Below are positions 37,601 through 46,614 of a stretch of DNA of 64,000 nucleotides, one piece after another. The position numbers and the translations under genes were made by a program. How positions within the stretch are numbered: position 1 is the first letter of the stretch; each line of letters starts with the position of its first letter. Under the pieces are notes generated by a model. That model was given only the letters and a program-made list of their open reading frames with translations. It ran no database searches and was not told where the DNA came from. The stretch covers positions 2,852,001-2,916,000 of the forward strand of contig NC_015138.1 in NCBI RefSeq assembly GCF_000176855.2, in the 5' to 3' direction. The DNA is from Paracidovorax avenae ATCC 19860. GTDB taxonomy: Bacteria > Pseudomonadota > Gammaproteobacteria > Burkholderiales > Burkholderiaceae_C.

Positions 37601-38162
37601 CGGCATCGGCGGCCACCTGCTGCAGGAACAGCGGCCACACCCGGCGCACGGCCTCGGCATCGTCTTCCAGCAGCTCGTAATGCAGCGGCAGCCCGCGCGA
37701 TTGCAGCACCGCCAGCGGCGCGGTACCGAGCAGCGCGGCGAACCAGCTGTGGAAGGTGCGGATCTGCACCGGCCGACCCGCGCCCAGCACCTGCAGGAAC
37801 AGGCCCTGCAGGCGCGCGCAGGCTTCTTCCGTGGCCTGCTCCGCCGGAATGCCGCGGGCCTGCAGTTCCCCCCGCAGCGCCGGCAGCGGCGTGCGGGAGA
37901 AAGCCTCCAGCCACTCCAGCAGGCGCTGCCGCATCTCGCCCGCGGCCTTCTTGGTGAACGTGATCGCAAGGATCTCGTGCGGCTCGCAGCCCTCCAGCAG
38001 CGCACGCAGAATGCGGGACACCAGCATCCACGTCTTGCCCGCGCCCGCGCAGGCCTCCACCGCCACGCTGCGGGCAGGATCGCAGGCAATGGCGTAGAAA
38101 GCCTCCCGCTCCACGGGCTGGCCGTTGTGTTCATAGGCGGCCTGCACACGCATCTCCATCAT
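34614..38162 (-). CDS. addA: UvrD-type helicase-nuclease, AddA-like
   Basis: A 1182-residue SF1A helicase fused to a PD-(D/E)XK nuclease. VEACAGAGKTWMLVSRI (about 36-52) is Walker A, followed by ILAITFTKKAAGEMRQRL (motif Ia). HLLIDEFQDTNPLQW is motif II, IVGDPKQSIYRFRRAEPQ motif III, LLTIHGAKGLEADAV motif V and NTLYVAMTRARHCLAL motif VI. Near the C-terminus LRIDRLV and WWVLDYKS form the nuclease core. With the AddB-like partner it should resect double-strand ends for RecA. The gap to the upstream addB-like gene is unusually long (248 bp). Confidence 0.9.
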   Translation of the reverse strand: MMEMRVQAAYEHNGQPVEREAFYAIACDPARSVAVEACAGAGKTWMLVSRILRALLEGCEPHEILAITFTKKAAGEMRQRLLEWLEAFSRTPLPALRGELQARGIPAEQATEEACARLQGLFLQVLGAGRPVQIRTFHSWFAALLGTAPLAVLQSRGLPLHYELLEDDAEAVRRVWPLFLQQVAADAGLGGDFADSVSLHGRSQTRKALESALSKRVEFELAEEGGVVDASVPPFHAQSPQWAGLEHPAQALAAEDCRARWLAWAAALGSESGKTPQKAADAIVTAFCDTTDLEERLEALRGALFVAREDRLTRHLEKFAAAQEAERELQALCLARRQHEAWLHQQRMARLTRALVAAFGALKRDRGWVDMNDVERTALVMLSDPVLSGWVQERLDARVRHLLIDEFQDTNPLQWQALHAWLASYVGTGGGQHPPSVFIVGDPKQSIYRFRRAEPQVFRAAQAFVRQGMGGDLLACDHTRRNAPEVIAAVNAVMGAAQAQGDYAGFRDHTTESRDAGGLLRLPPIEDAADDDENEAGGPDARPDRLAWRDSLVQPRHEAEETLRMRECQQAARWVAGQIAAGVPARQIMVLARKRDRLSALQDALRDLHLPCVQPEKVELCEAPEVQDVVALLDVLVSPGHDLSLARALRSPLFGMDDALLVRVAVARRDAERGAARGLQEGGVPGWLELLADRALLDAEMPGLSHDLRLYRHWVEQWPPHDALDAIYRHRDVLARYAAASPAPLRSGVLANLRALLSAALQQDGGRYLTPYAFVRALKRPGQRAPGRVDADAVRLLTIHGAKGLEADAVLLLDTDGRAQKAETMGVLVDWPGELPAPRRFVFLASEASPPPSAADALAAEQAERQREEINTLYVAMTRARHCLALSCVRASQSAPGSWWNRVAPLAADVPQDLSGPAGGAEDGLRAVVDAQLPELPGWQDAPPLPMGPPPGAEAEAGAQAEAGAAVAGLPRERRAPSTPASRQGEAMHQLLEQAGLAGRLRGGAAGSSAGWPRARLLQLARDFELPPELAERAAVMAARILQGEGAWAWNSADIELAMDEAPIVHRGQTLRIDRLVRRSTGGRGEWWVLDYKSAANPERQAELVEQMRRYRQAVQGQFPGEPVRAAFLTGDGRMVEVDSSARGVPAPAQPLPSPTPAAGPSPAAAAPPPPGPKPVQGSLFD

Positions 38163-38410
38163 GGGTGTTCATCACTGCGGCAATCGCCAACGCCAGCGGC
38201 GCTTGAGACCGGCGCGACCCAGGCCAGCAGACGCCGCGCAAGGGCCGCCCCGCCGCGCTGGCGTCGTCCTCCTGCCCGCGAAGCGCAGCGTAGCGAGAGC
38301 GGGGGCTGAGGGCCGCGGCTCCGAGCCTGCCGGCGCAGGGTCGGACGTGTCCGAAGGGCTGTCGCCTCTGGCGGCTGCACGGAGGCGCGCAGCGCCCCAG
38401 GGGAGTGGTT
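38163..38410. other. 248-bp GC-rich spacer between addB-like and addA-like genes
   Basis: No convincing gene. It contains several small inverted repeats, including TCGGAC/GTCCGA around a GT (38341-38354) and a CCCGC...GCGGG pair near 38275-38300. Short open frames here lack ribosome-binding sites and family resemblance. It may be an intergenic repeat element or a separate addA promoter. Confidence 0.4.
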
Positions 38411-41062
38411 TCAATCACTCCAGAAATCCTTTCGGCACAGCCCGCGGGCGGCACAGTAGTCGCACACCGCTCCCTCGCCGAGCGCGGGCAGCGGGGCACC
38501 TTCCGCGATGCGGGCGAAGTCGTGCAACAGGCCCTCGACCAGCTGGTCGCGCAGCGCCACCACGTCTTCCTGCTCGAAGCTGCGGGTCTCGCCCCGCTCG
38601 CCGACATTCACGTAGAGGGCGCGCAGCGTGTCGTCGCCCAGCAGAGCGGCATAAAAGGCAAGCTGCGTGTCTTCGGTGCCGGCAGCGATGCGGCGCCGGG
38701 TCGCGGACTCGCCCTCGGTCTTGTAATCGATCACCATCACCGTGGGCGGCTCGCCGGGTGCCTGGCCGCGCACCGCGTCCACCCGGTCCAGGGTGCCGAT
38801 CAATTCGAGGGGCCCGAGCGGCTGTACGCATCGCCGCTCCGCCTCGCGGAACCGCGCGCCGCCGGCCTCGTGCCCCGCCAGCCAGCGCAGGTAGCCTTCG
38901 CGCAGGGCCGGCCAGCCAGCCGCGAACGGCAGGAACTCGCCCGCCGACAGCCGCTGGGCCCGGGTCGTGGCCTCGGCCGCGGCATCCAGCAACTGGCGGC
39001 GCGTGGCGGTGTCCTCCACCGGGGCATCGCGCAGGCCTTCGTGGAAGCGCTGCAGGACGGCATGCAGCCAGTTGCCGAAGTCGCGCTTGTCCACCTCCGC
39101 GCCCAGTTCGTCCGATTCCTGCAGGCCCAGCAGCCGCAGGGCAAAGAAACGGTAAGGACAGTGCCGCAGGTCCGAATAGGCCGACGAAGACACCCGCGCC
39201 AGGGGCAGCGCGTCGCCGCGCGGCAGGGGCCGGGGCACCGGCGATGGCGCTACGGTACGCAGTTCGCGCGGATCGATTCCCGCGCGGCGGCCCCCTTCGG
39301 CCTGCAGGGCCAGCACCAGCGGACTGGCCAGCAGCGGCTCGCCCCCCTCGTCGCCGATGCGCCACAGCACGTCCACGTGGCCGACCGACAGCGCGTGCGC
39401 CCAGGCAGCGCGCTGCGCGGCCTCCAGGTCCTTGCGCATGGGCAGTCCCAAAATCTCGCGCTGCTCCCGCGTCCAGGCACCAGGAGGCTCCGGCGCGGCC
39501 TGCAGGCGCTTCTCGTCGCATCCGGCAGCGACCAGTGCCGCGAACGGCCGCGCCAGCATCTGCGGCAGGGGCACCACGACAGCATCCGGGGTTCCATCGC
39601 CGCCGAATTCGGGGCGGAAGCGCCCCGCCTCCAGCACCTCGTCCGCCCAATGCACGAACTCGGCCAGTGCCATTGGCCGGCCGGAGACATCCAGCCCGCG
39701 CCACTCGCCTTCCTGGGCCAGGTCGAGCCGCAATTCCGCCAGCACGCGCAGTCCTGCCGCATCCTCCTGCAGCCGCTCCCGCTGGCCCGTGGCCTGCAGC
39801 AGCGCCCGCAGCGCCGCGAGCCAGCCCGGCAGGTCGCGCGGTGCCTGCATCGCAGCGCGCCACGCCTCCGTGCGCCGCACCAGCGTGCGCCAGCCCTCCA
39901 AGGCGCAGGGGCCCGGAACGTCCAGGCCTTCCGCACCGGTCGTGTCCTGCGCCGGCCCCGCAGCCAGCCCGGCGCTGCGAACGGCCGCCGGCCAGTCGCC
40001 CATGCCCGTGCGCCGCAGCCAGCGCTCGGCCTGCCGCAGCGCCTCGGCATCGGCGGCGGGCACGTGCTTGAGCCAGTCGAGCACCGCATCGCCGGAGGCA
40101 TGCGCCATGCAGGCGCGCAGGGCCGCCATCACCTGCGCCCCCGCCCGGGTGGTGGACAGCGTCCAGCCGTTCTCGTCGTGCACGCCCACGCCCCGCCCTG
40201 CCAGCAGCGCGCTGATGCGCCGCGTCAGCGCCCGGTCGATGGCCGCCAGGGCCACCGGCGTGCGGCCTTCGGCCACGTGCCGCAGCACGCACGCGGCCGC
40301 CCTCTGGGCCTCGTCTTCCGCATCTGCAGCGGCATGCAGCGCCACGTCGCCAGCGGCAAACGCCGCACGGGGCCCATCCGGGCCGCCTGCTCCGGGGGCG
40401 GGACACAGCGGCAGCACGCAGGCACGGTCGGCTCCCCAGAGGGCGCACAGCGCATGTGCCAGCGGATCGGGCTGGAATCCATCCAGCACCACCAGCACCG
40501 GGGCCGAGGCGCGCACGCGAGGCTCGAACAGCACGTCGGTGGCGTGGCGCGTGGCCAGGGCCCATTCCAGCGCGATGCGGGCGACCGCCGATTCGTAGCG
40601 CAGTGCCGCGCCCTCGGCCGCGGGGGGCAGCAGCGGCCGCACCCTGCCGGCCCAGGCCTCGCGGTCCGCGGGAGGCACCGCCGCGACCGCCGGCGCCAGC
40701 TGGCAGGCGGCATCGAGCAGCGGCCCCGCCAGCACGTCGCGCTGCCCGCCCAGTCCCGCGCGGTCCAGCAGGGAACGGGCGGTGAGCGTGTCCCGCGCCG
40801 TGTCGCGCGCCAGGTCGTCGCCCTCGGGCACGAAAGGCGCCAGGCGCGCGGCCCAGTTGCGGGTGGTCTCAAAGCGCGGTGCGAAGCCGTCCGGAAAGGC
40901 CTTCGCCCAGCGGCGCTGGGCCTCCCCCATGAGCTGGGCATAGGGCACGAGCACCACCGCCGCGCCCGCGGGCTGCCCGGTGCCGCGCATGAAGCGCTCC
41001 AGGCGGCCGAGCAACACCTTCCACGCATCGTCCCGCGATTCGGTTTTCGCTATGACTGTCAT
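38411..41062 (-). CDS. addB: PD-(D/E)XK nuclease, AddB-like
   Basis: An 883-residue protein. The N-terminal half is a degenerate, inactive helicase-like fold (AAVVLVPYAQLMGEAQRRW near residues 30-50, no Walker A). The C-terminal nuclease has IGTLDRVDA, then VMVIDYKTEG (catalytic D...D-x-K), preceded by SAYSDLRHCPYRFFA and followed by CDYCAARGLCRK. These four cysteines (first in RHCPYRF, three at the end) match the iron-sulfur staple of AddB-type nucleases. ATG 41062 (MTVIAKTESRDD) is preferred; the longer frame would run into the trxA promoter. A 19-bp palindrome overlaps the start codon. Confidence 0.87.
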   Translation of the reverse strand: MTVIAKTESRDDAWKVLLGRLERFMRGTGQPAGAAVVLVPYAQLMGEAQRRWAKAFPDGFAPRFETTRNWAARLAPFVPEGDDLARDTARDTLTARSLLDRAGLGGQRDVLAGPLLDAACQLAPAVAAVPPADREAWAGRVRPLLPPAAEGAALRYESAVARIALEWALATRHATDVLFEPRVRASAPVLVVLDGFQPDPLAHALCALWGADRACVLPLCPAPGAGGPDGPRAAFAAGDVALHAAADAEDEAQRAAACVLRHVAEGRTPVALAAIDRALTRRISALLAGRGVGVHDENGWTLSTTRAGAQVMAALRACMAHASGDAVLDWLKHVPAADAEALRQAERWLRRTGMGDWPAAVRSAGLAAGPAQDTTGAEGLDVPGPCALEGWRTLVRRTEAWRAAMQAPRDLPGWLAALRALLQATGQRERLQEDAAGLRVLAELRLDLAQEGEWRGLDVSGRPMALAEFVHWADEVLEAGRFRPEFGGDGTPDAVVVPLPQMLARPFAALVAAGCDEKRLQAAPEPPGAWTREQREILGLPMRKDLEAAQRAAWAHALSVGHVDVLWRIGDEGGEPLLASPLVLALQAEGGRRAGIDPRELRTVAPSPVPRPLPRGDALPLARVSSSAYSDLRHCPYRFFALRLLGLQESDELGAEVDKRDFGNWLHAVLQRFHEGLRDAPVEDTATRRQLLDAAAEATTRAQRLSAGEFLPFAAGWPALREGYLRWLAGHEAGGARFREAERRCVQPLGPLELIGTLDRVDAVRGQAPGEPPTVMVIDYKTEGESATRRRIAAGTEDTQLAFYAALLGDDTLRALYVNVGERGETRSFEQEDVVALRDQLVEGLLHDFARIAEGAPLPALGEGAVCDYCAARGLCRKDFWSD

Positions 41063-41066
41063 AGCG
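41048..41066. repeat. Perfect 19-bp palindrome over the addB start codon
   Basis: CGCTATGAC (41048-41056), T, GTCATAGCG (41058-41066). The addB ATG (41062-41060) lies in the right arm. It may act as an operator for the divergent addB/trxA pair, as a translation-blocking hairpin, or be a copy of a dispersed repeat. Confidence 0.6.
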
Positions 41067-41178
41067 CCTGAGTCGCTATCCACCACATCGAGCAGGGAAT
41101 GTCTTTCTGTCACAATCCCAGGACTGTATCCGCACCTTTCCCCACAATCCATTTCTTCGCCTCCACAAGGAACGCGCC

Positions 41179-41511
41179 ATGGCCAGCGAACTGATCAAAC
41201 ACATCTCCGACGCCAGCTTCGAAGCCGACGTGCTGCAACCCGGCACCACGGTACTGGTGGACTACTGGGCCGAATGGTGCGGCCCGTGCAAGATGATCGC
41301 CCCCATCCTCGACGAGGTCGCGGACTCCTACCAGGGCAAGCTCACCGTCGCCAAGATGAACGTGGACGAGAACCGCGAAGTGCCCGCCAAGTTCGGCATC
41401 CGCGGCATCCCCACGCTCATGCTGTTCAAGGACGGCCAGCTCGCCGCCACGAAGGTCGGCGCGATGAGCAAGGCGCAACTCACGTCCTTCATCGACCAGC
41501 AGCTCGCCTGA
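41179..41511 (+). CDS. trxA: Thioredoxin 1
   Basis: A 110-residue thioredoxin. The redox-active WCGPC lies in [15 protein letters not shown] (about 28-42) and the cis-proline in [13 protein letters not shown]. The sequence is close to canonical bacterial TrxA; it serves ribonucleotide reductase, methionine sulfoxide reductase and others. AAGGAA lies 8 nt before ATG 41179. CACAAT elements at about 41113 and 41143 could be -10 boxes. Divergent from addB and followed by rho after 264 bp. Confidence 0.97.
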   Translation: MASELIKHISDASFEADVLQPGTTVLVDYWAEWCGPCKMIAPILDEVADSYQGKLTVAKMNVDENREVPAKFGIRGIPTLMLFKDGQLAATKVGAMSKAQLTSFIDQQLA

Positions 41512-41525
41512 GCCGCTTTCAGCTC

Positions 41526-41561
41526 CCGGTGCGCCAGGCCTGCATGCCGCTTGCGCACCGG
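41526..41561 (+). terminator. Hairpin after trxA
   Basis: CCGGTGCGC (41526-41534) pairs perfectly with GCGCACCGG (41553-41561) over an 18-nt loop, 14 bp past the trxA stop. There is no T tract, so it may stabilise the 3' end or aid Rho-dependent termination. Confidence 0.4.
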
Positions 41562-41634
41562 CCCGCCCCCTTCCGGCAGACACTTGCTGTCGGCACCCGC
41601 GCAGAGACCCTGATGAGCGGTCGTCTTTTCCTGT

Positions 41635-41640
41635 CATAAT
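41635..41640 (+). promoter_or_regulatory. Candidate -10 element of rho
   Basis: CATAAT, a good -10 match, lies in the trxA-rho spacer and would give rho a leader of about 130 nt. No convincing -35 is seen at 17 bp. Confidence 0.35.
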
Positions 41641-41753
41641 CCGCATCGATCACCGGGCCAGCCCAGCAACGGCCCCCGTCGCAGATCCCCCAGACCCGCC
41701 TGGACGCCATGAGCAGTCCCCACGGCATGCGGTCTCCTCCTGAATTCCTATTT

Positions 41754-41768
41754 ACTCCGTTCCGGAGT
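41754..41768 (+). promoter_or_regulatory. Hairpin sequestering the rho ribosome-binding site
   Basis: ACTCCG (41754-41759) pairs with CGGAGT (41763-41768) around TTC. The right arm contains GGAG, the Shine-Dalgarno sequence 8 nt before the rho ATG at 41776. The structure would limit rho translation. Confidence 0.45.
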
Positions 41769-41775
41769 CACCCCC

Positions 41776-43038
41776 ATGCATCTAAACGAACTCAAGGCAC
41801 TGCACGTGTCCGAAGTGCTGAAGCAGGCCGAAGAGCTGGAGATCGAGAACACCGGGCGCATGCGCAAGCAGGAGCTGATGTTCGCGATCATCAAGAAGCG
41901 CGCAAAGGCGGGCGAGCAGGTCTTCGCCGACGGCGTGCTGGAAATCCTGCCCGACGGCTTCGGCTTCCTGCGCAGCCCGGACACGAGCTACACCGCGAGC
42001 ACGGACGACATCTACATCTCCCCCAGCCAGGTGCGCCGCTTCAACCTGCACACGGGCGACATGATCGAGGGCGAGGTCCGCACGCCGAAGGACGGCGAGC
42101 GCTACTTCGCGCTGACCAAGCTCGACGCCGTGAACGGCGGCCCGCCGGAGCAGAACAAGCACAAGGTCATGTTCGAGAACCTGACCCCGCTGTTCCCCAA
42201 GGAGCAGATGAAGCTCGAGCGCGACATGAAGGGCGACGAGAACATCACGGGCCGGATCATCGACATCATCGCCCCCATCGGCCGCGGCCAGCGCGCGCTG
42301 ATCGTCGCGCCGCCCAAGAGCGGCAAGACGATGATGATGCAGCACATCGCCCACGCCATCACGGCCAACAACCCCGACGTGCACCTGATGGTGCTGCTGG
42401 TGGACGAGCGCCCCGAAGAAGTGACCGAAATGCAGCGCACGGTCAAGGGCGAGATCATCGCCTCCACCTTCGACGAGCCCGCCGCCCGCCACGTGCACGT
42501 GGCCGAAATGGTGATCGAGCGCGCCAAGCGCCTCGTGGAGCTCAAGAAGGACGTGGTGATCCTGCTGGACTCCATCACCCGCCTGGCCCGCGCCTACAAC
42601 AACGTCGTGCCCTCCTCCGGCAAGGTGCTGTCGGGCGGCGTGGACGCCGCTGCGCTGCAGCGCCCCAAGCGCTTCTTCGGCGCCGCGCGCAAGGTGGAAG
42701 AAGGCGGCTCGCTCACCATCATCGCCACGGCCCTGGTGGACACCGGCAGCCGCATGGACGAAGTGATCTTCGAAGAATTCAAGGGCACCGGCAACAGCGA
42801 AATCCACCTGAACCGCCGCCTCTACGAGAAGCGCGTGTTCCCGGCGATCGAGCTCAACAAGAGCGGCACGCGCCGCGAAGAGCTGCTGCTGCCCCCGGAA
42901 ATCCTGCAGAAGACGCGGATCCTGCGCCAGTTCCTCTACAACATGGACGAGATCGAAAGCATGGAACTGATGATCAAGAACATGAAGGCCACCAAGACCA
43001 ACGTCGATTTCTTCGACATGATGCGCCGCGGCGGCTGA
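41776..43038 (+). CDS. rho: Transcription termination factor Rho
   Basis: A 420-residue hexameric RNA helicase, the usual length. The N-terminal OB-fold RNA-binding domain has [13 protein letters not shown] (about 63-75). The ATPase has Walker [13 protein letters not shown] near 177-188 and Walker [17 protein letters not shown]; the secondary-site Q- and R-loops follow ([21 protein letters not shown]). It starts [18 protein letters not shown], the standard N-terminus. The leader is about 130 nt if transcription starts after CATAAT at 41635, and its ribosome-binding site is in a hairpin. Confidence 0.98.
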   Translation: MHLNELKALHVSEVLKQAEELEIENTGRMRKQELMFAIIKKRAKAGEQVFADGVLEILPDGFGFLRSPDTSYTASTDDIYISPSQVRRFNLHTGDMIEGEVRTPKDGERYFALTKLDAVNGGPPEQNKHKVMFENLTPLFPKEQMKLERDMKGDENITGRIIDIIAPIGRGQRALIVAPPKSGKTMMMQHIAHAITANNPDVHLMVLLVDERPEEVTEMQRTVKGEIIASTFDEPAARHVHVAEMVIERAKRLVELKKDVVILLDSITRLARAYNNVVPSSGKVLSGGVDAAALQRPKRFFGAARKVEEGGSLTIIATALVDTGSRMDEVIFEEFKGTGNSEIHLNRRLYEKRVFPAIELNKSGTRREELLLPPEILQKTRILRQFLYNMDEIESMELMIKNMKATKTNVDFFDMMRRGG

Positions 43039-43069
43039 TCCGCGCTGCGCACTCCTGCGAAGGGCCCCG

Positions 43070-43102
43070 GGGCCCCGCCACGGCAACGCGGCGGGGCCCT
43101 TT
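43070..43102 (+). terminator. rho terminator
   Basis: GGGCCCCGCC (43070-43079) pairs perfectly with GGCGGGGCCC (43090-43099), followed by TTT. It lies between the convergent rho and sbcC genes and can serve both strands, although the T tract is short. Confidence 0.7.
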
Positions 43103-43122
43103 CGTATTCCGGCATCCGGGCG

Positions 43123-46100
43123 TCAGGCGCCGCCGGCCACGGCGAAGCGCCGATCCAACGCGCTGTAGCCCAGGCCCACGCCCTTGCGCACGCGGATCTG
43201 CACGGGAATGCGGTCCTTCACGGCTTCCACATGGCTGATGATGCCGATGGTCTTGCCGCCGGACTGCAGGCTGTCCAGCGCATCGAGCGCGATCTCCAGC
43301 GTGTCCGGGTCGAGCGTGCCGAAACCTTCGTCGAGGAACAGCGAGTCGATGCGGGTCTTGTGGCTCACCAGGTCGGAGAGCGCCAGTGCCAGCGCCAGGC
43401 TGACGAGGAAGCTCTCGCCACCCGACAGCGTGCGCGTGTCGCGCGCCACGTCGGCCTGCCAGGTGTCGATCACCTCCATCTCGAGTTCGCCTCCGGCGCG
43501 GCGAGCGAGCTGGTAGCGGCCGTGCAGCCGCTGCAGCCGCAGATTGGCCAGGTGCACGAGGTGATCCAGCGTCAGCCCCTGGGCGAACTTGCGATATTTC
43601 GCTCCGTCGGCGGAGCCGATAAGGCCGTTCAGGTGCTGCCACGCGTCGGCATCGGCCTCGAGCGCCGCGATTTCCGTCAGCAACGCCTGCAAGCTCTCGC
43701 GCCGGCGCGCGTCTTCCCGCAGCCTGCCGGCGATCTCTCCCTGGCGCTGGGCGGCCTGCGTGCTCTGCGCCTCCAGATCGGCCAACTCTGCCTCCACCTC
43801 AGGCAACAGGCGGTCCGATAACGGTGCGGACAGCAGCGCGTCCAGACCTTTTGCGGCTTCGTGGTGCAGCGCCTGCGCAGTGGTGAGCGCCTGCCGGGCG
43901 CTTTCCACGCCATCCTGCAGGGCCTGGCGCTCTGCCGGATCCAGCCGCGCCGCCAGGAAGTCTTCGGCGTCCGTGAAGGGACTTTCTGCCAGCGCGGTGG
44001 TCCAGGCGGCAGCGCTGCGTGTCACCTCTTCGGCCGCCAGGACCTGTGCCTGCTGCTGTGCATCCCGCGTGCCGCCCAGGGTGGCCAGGGCAGCGGCATG
44101 GGTCTGCACGGCCTGTGCCGCTTGCTGCAGCAGATCCTCCAGTCGTTCGGGTGCCATCCCTTCGCCGTCCGGATGCCCGACGCCCTCCTTGCGCAAGGTG
44201 TTGCCTTCCGAGGCCACAAGCAGCGCATCCCGCCGCTGCGCCCACTGTTGCGCCACGGCGTCTGCATGCTCCGCCCTCTGCTGCTGCAGCGGCAGTTGCG
44301 CCAGCAGGCCCTGCCTGTGGGCGCAGTCGGCCTGCCATGCCTCCAGTTCGCGCGTCCGATCCTGCAGCCAGCGCCCCGGTTGTGCAGGCAGGTCGTACCC
44401 GTGGTCGGCGAGTTCCCGCGCCAGTTCGCCCTCAATGTTCTTCAAGTCTGCCGCCAACCGATCCAGCGCCTCTGCCAGCGACTGCAGTTGCTGCTTCTGG
44501 GCCTGGAGGTCCCGCTCGGCCAGCGCCCGTGCCTGCCGCGCCGCGCCGGCATCGCGCTCGGCCTGTTGCAGCGCGCGTTGCGCCGCTTCGCCGCGCTCGC
44601 GCGTCCGGGCCAATTCAGCGCCATGGGCCTGCACCTCGGCCGCGGTCCCGGCATGCCGGCGCTGCGCGTCTTCCAGCAACACGCTGTCGGTGCGATCGGC
44701 GGGCCATTCCAGGGCTGCGCACAGCGTCTGCCACCGGTCCTCCAGCTCTGCCACCGCGCGCTCGCCAGCCGCTGCGTCCTCCTGGGCGCGCGTCTGCTGC
44801 GCACGCAGCGCGGCCAGCGTGGCTTCGGACTGCCGCCGCTCGTCGGCGATGGCGTCCAGCGCGCGCCTTGCGCTCTCCAGCGCCGCTTCGGTGGCGGACA
44901 CGTCCAGGGCTTCGTAGGCCGCCAGGGCCGGGTGTTCGGTGGCACCGCAGAGCGGGCAGGATTCGCCGGGGCGCAGTTGCTGCCGGTGGGATTCCAGCGA
45001 CTGGATGCGCCGCTCCTGCGCAAGCAGGCGTTCCTGGTCGCGCACGCGCTGCTGGCCGTCGGCATGCCGCATGGCGAGCTGCTGCAGCGATGCTTCCAGC
45101 GCAACCACCCGCCCTTGCCGCTCCGACTGTTCCGCCGATCGCCGCGCCTGTTCCACCCGCTGTGCTGCGATGCGATCCCGGCATTCCCGCGCCTGCCCCC
45201 AGAGATGCCCCAGCCTGGCGAGCCGCAGTGGCTCTTCGCGCCAATAGGCCTCATCCCGGCCCGCCAGGCGCTCCACGTAGGCGCCGCGGGCTTGCTCTGC
45301 GCCCACTTGCGCATCGGCCTGCACGGCGTCGGCATGCCGCGCAGCCTCACCCGCGGCCTGCAGCAGCCGTTCCTGCCCGGCGCACCGGTCGGCCATCTCC
45401 TGCCGCTGTGCCTGCGTCCGCCCGATCTCTTCCTGTAGCCGGGCCCGGGCCTGGAAACGGCTTCGCCAGTCGCCCAGCCGCTCGGCGAGCGCCGTATGGC
45501 GCGGATCGTCGATGCCCCCGGCTTCCAGCGCCGCCAGGGCCTCGCGGCCCGCCTGCCACTCGCCGAGCCGCAGCACCGCGAGATGCCTGCTCACCGCGGC
45601 CGCACGGCCCAGCGCCAGGGCATGCGCCGTGGCGGCTTCGGCCAGCCGGTCGGTGCTTTCCCGCAGCCGCAGCGCACAGGTGGCCTCCGCCTGCTGCGCC
45701 GACTGCCACGCCGCGTGGACGGGTGACAGGCGCATGGCCGGCTCGGCGCGCCGCAGGCGCTGAACGTCGGCATCCCGCGCGGCCCAGGCACCTTCCGCGG
45801 CGATGGCGCCGGCCTGTGCGGCAGCACTGCGCTGCCGCGCCCGCTCCACCGCACCGAACCACTCGCGCTCCTTCTCGGCCTCGGCGCGCCGGGCACGCAG
45901 AGCGCCCAGTTGCGCCTCCAGGCCCGCCGCTTCCTGCTCCAGCGCGCCGCGGGCCGCCGCGTCCAGCAGCTCGACGCCTCCGGCCCGGGCGCGCGCCGTC
46001 TCCAGCGCGGCCCTCGCGTCGCGCGCGCGCTCGTGCACGCGCTGCGAGATACGTCCGTAGATGTCCGTGCCCGTCAGCTCTTCGAGCAGTTCCGCACGCT

Positions 46101-46614
46101 TGCCGGCCGGCGCCTCGAGGAAGGCCGCGAAGCCACCCTGGGCGAGCAGCATCGACTTGGTGAAGCGCCCGAAATCCAGCCCCGTCAGCGTTTCGACGTG
46201 CTTCAATTTTTCCTGCACCTTGCTCGTGACCGGGCGGGCCGTGCCATCAGCTGCAAGGATCTCCGCCAGTTCCACCTGCGCGGGCTGCAGCGCGCCGTCG
46301 GGCCGGTCCCGGGCACGCCGCTGGCTCCAGAAGGCCCGATAGCGCCCCCCGGGCACGGCGAACTCCACCTCGGCGAGGCATTCGGCGGTGTGCCGCGTCA
46401 TCAGTTCGTTGCCCCCCTGCGAGACGCCGCCGATGCGCGGCGTCTGGTGGTAGAGCGCCAGGCAGATCGCGTCGAGCAGTGTGGTCTTGCCCGCGCCCGT
46501 GGGCCCGGTGATGGCAAACAGCCCGCCGTCCGAGAACGGCACCTGCGTGAAATCGATGCGCCACTCGCCCTTCAGCGAATTGAGGTTCTTCAATCGCAGC
46601 GACAGAATCCTCAT
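43123..46614 (-). CDS. sbcC: Exonuclease subunit SbcC (Rad50-like)
   Basis: A 1163-residue SMC-like ATPase. GPTGAGKTTLLDAICLALY (about 36-54) is Walker A. Two long Ala/Arg/Glu-rich coiled coils flank a zinc hook, CPLC, in LRPGESCPLCGATEHPAL. The C-terminal lobe has the signature LSGGESFLVSLALALALSDL and Walker B LFLDEGFGTLDPDTLE. With SbcD it cuts DNA hairpins and protein-blocked ends. ATG 46614 overlaps the sbcD stop codon by ATGA. Confidence 0.95.
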   Translation of the reverse strand: MRILSLRLKNLNSLKGEWRIDFTQVPFSDGGLFAITGPTGAGKTTLLDAICLALYHQTPRIGGVSQGGNELMTRHTAECLAEVEFAVPGGRYRAFWSQRRARDRPDGALQPAQVELAEILAADGTARPVTSKVQEKLKHVETLTGLDFGRFTKSMLLAQGGFAAFLEAPAGKRAELLEELTGTDIYGRISQRVHERARDARAALETARARAGGVELLDAAARGALEQEAAGLEAQLGALRARRAEAEKEREWFGAVERARQRSAAAQAGAIAAEGAWAARDADVQRLRRAEPAMRLSPVHAAWQSAQQAEATCALRLRESTDRLAEAATAHALALGRAAAVSRHLAVLRLGEWQAGREALAALEAGGIDDPRHTALAERLGDWRSRFQARARLQEEIGRTQAQRQEMADRCAGQERLLQAAGEAARHADAVQADAQVGAEQARGAYVERLAGRDEAYWREEPLRLARLGHLWGQARECRDRIAAQRVEQARRSAEQSERQGRVVALEASLQQLAMRHADGQQRVRDQERLLAQERRIQSLESHRQQLRPGESCPLCGATEHPALAAYEALDVSATEAALESARRALDAIADERRQSEATLAALRAQQTRAQEDAAAGERAVAELEDRWQTLCAALEWPADRTDSVLLEDAQRRHAGTAAEVQAHGAELARTRERGEAAQRALQQAERDAGAARQARALAERDLQAQKQQLQSLAEALDRLAADLKNIEGELARELADHGYDLPAQPGRWLQDRTRELEAWQADCAHRQGLLAQLPLQQQRAEHADAVAQQWAQRRDALLVASEGNTLRKEGVGHPDGEGMAPERLEDLLQQAAQAVQTHAAALATLGGTRDAQQQAQVLAAEEVTRSAAAWTTALAESPFTDAEDFLAARLDPAERQALQDGVESARQALTTAQALHHEAAKGLDALLSAPLSDRLLPEVEAELADLEAQSTQAAQRQGEIAGRLREDARRRESLQALLTEIAALEADADAWQHLNGLIGSADGAKYRKFAQGLTLDHLVHLANLRLQRLHGRYQLARRAGGELEMEVIDTWQADVARDTRTLSGGESFLVSLALALALSDLVSHKTRIDSLFLDEGFGTLDPDTLEIALDALDSLQSGGKTIGIISHVEAVKDRIPVQIRVRKGVGLGYSALDRRFAVAGGA

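Noticed and set aside
38163..38410. Short open frames of 73-80 codons in the addB-addA spacer
   Set aside because: They are Arg/Ala/Ser-rich, lack a ribosome-binding site and look like repeat-derived noise.
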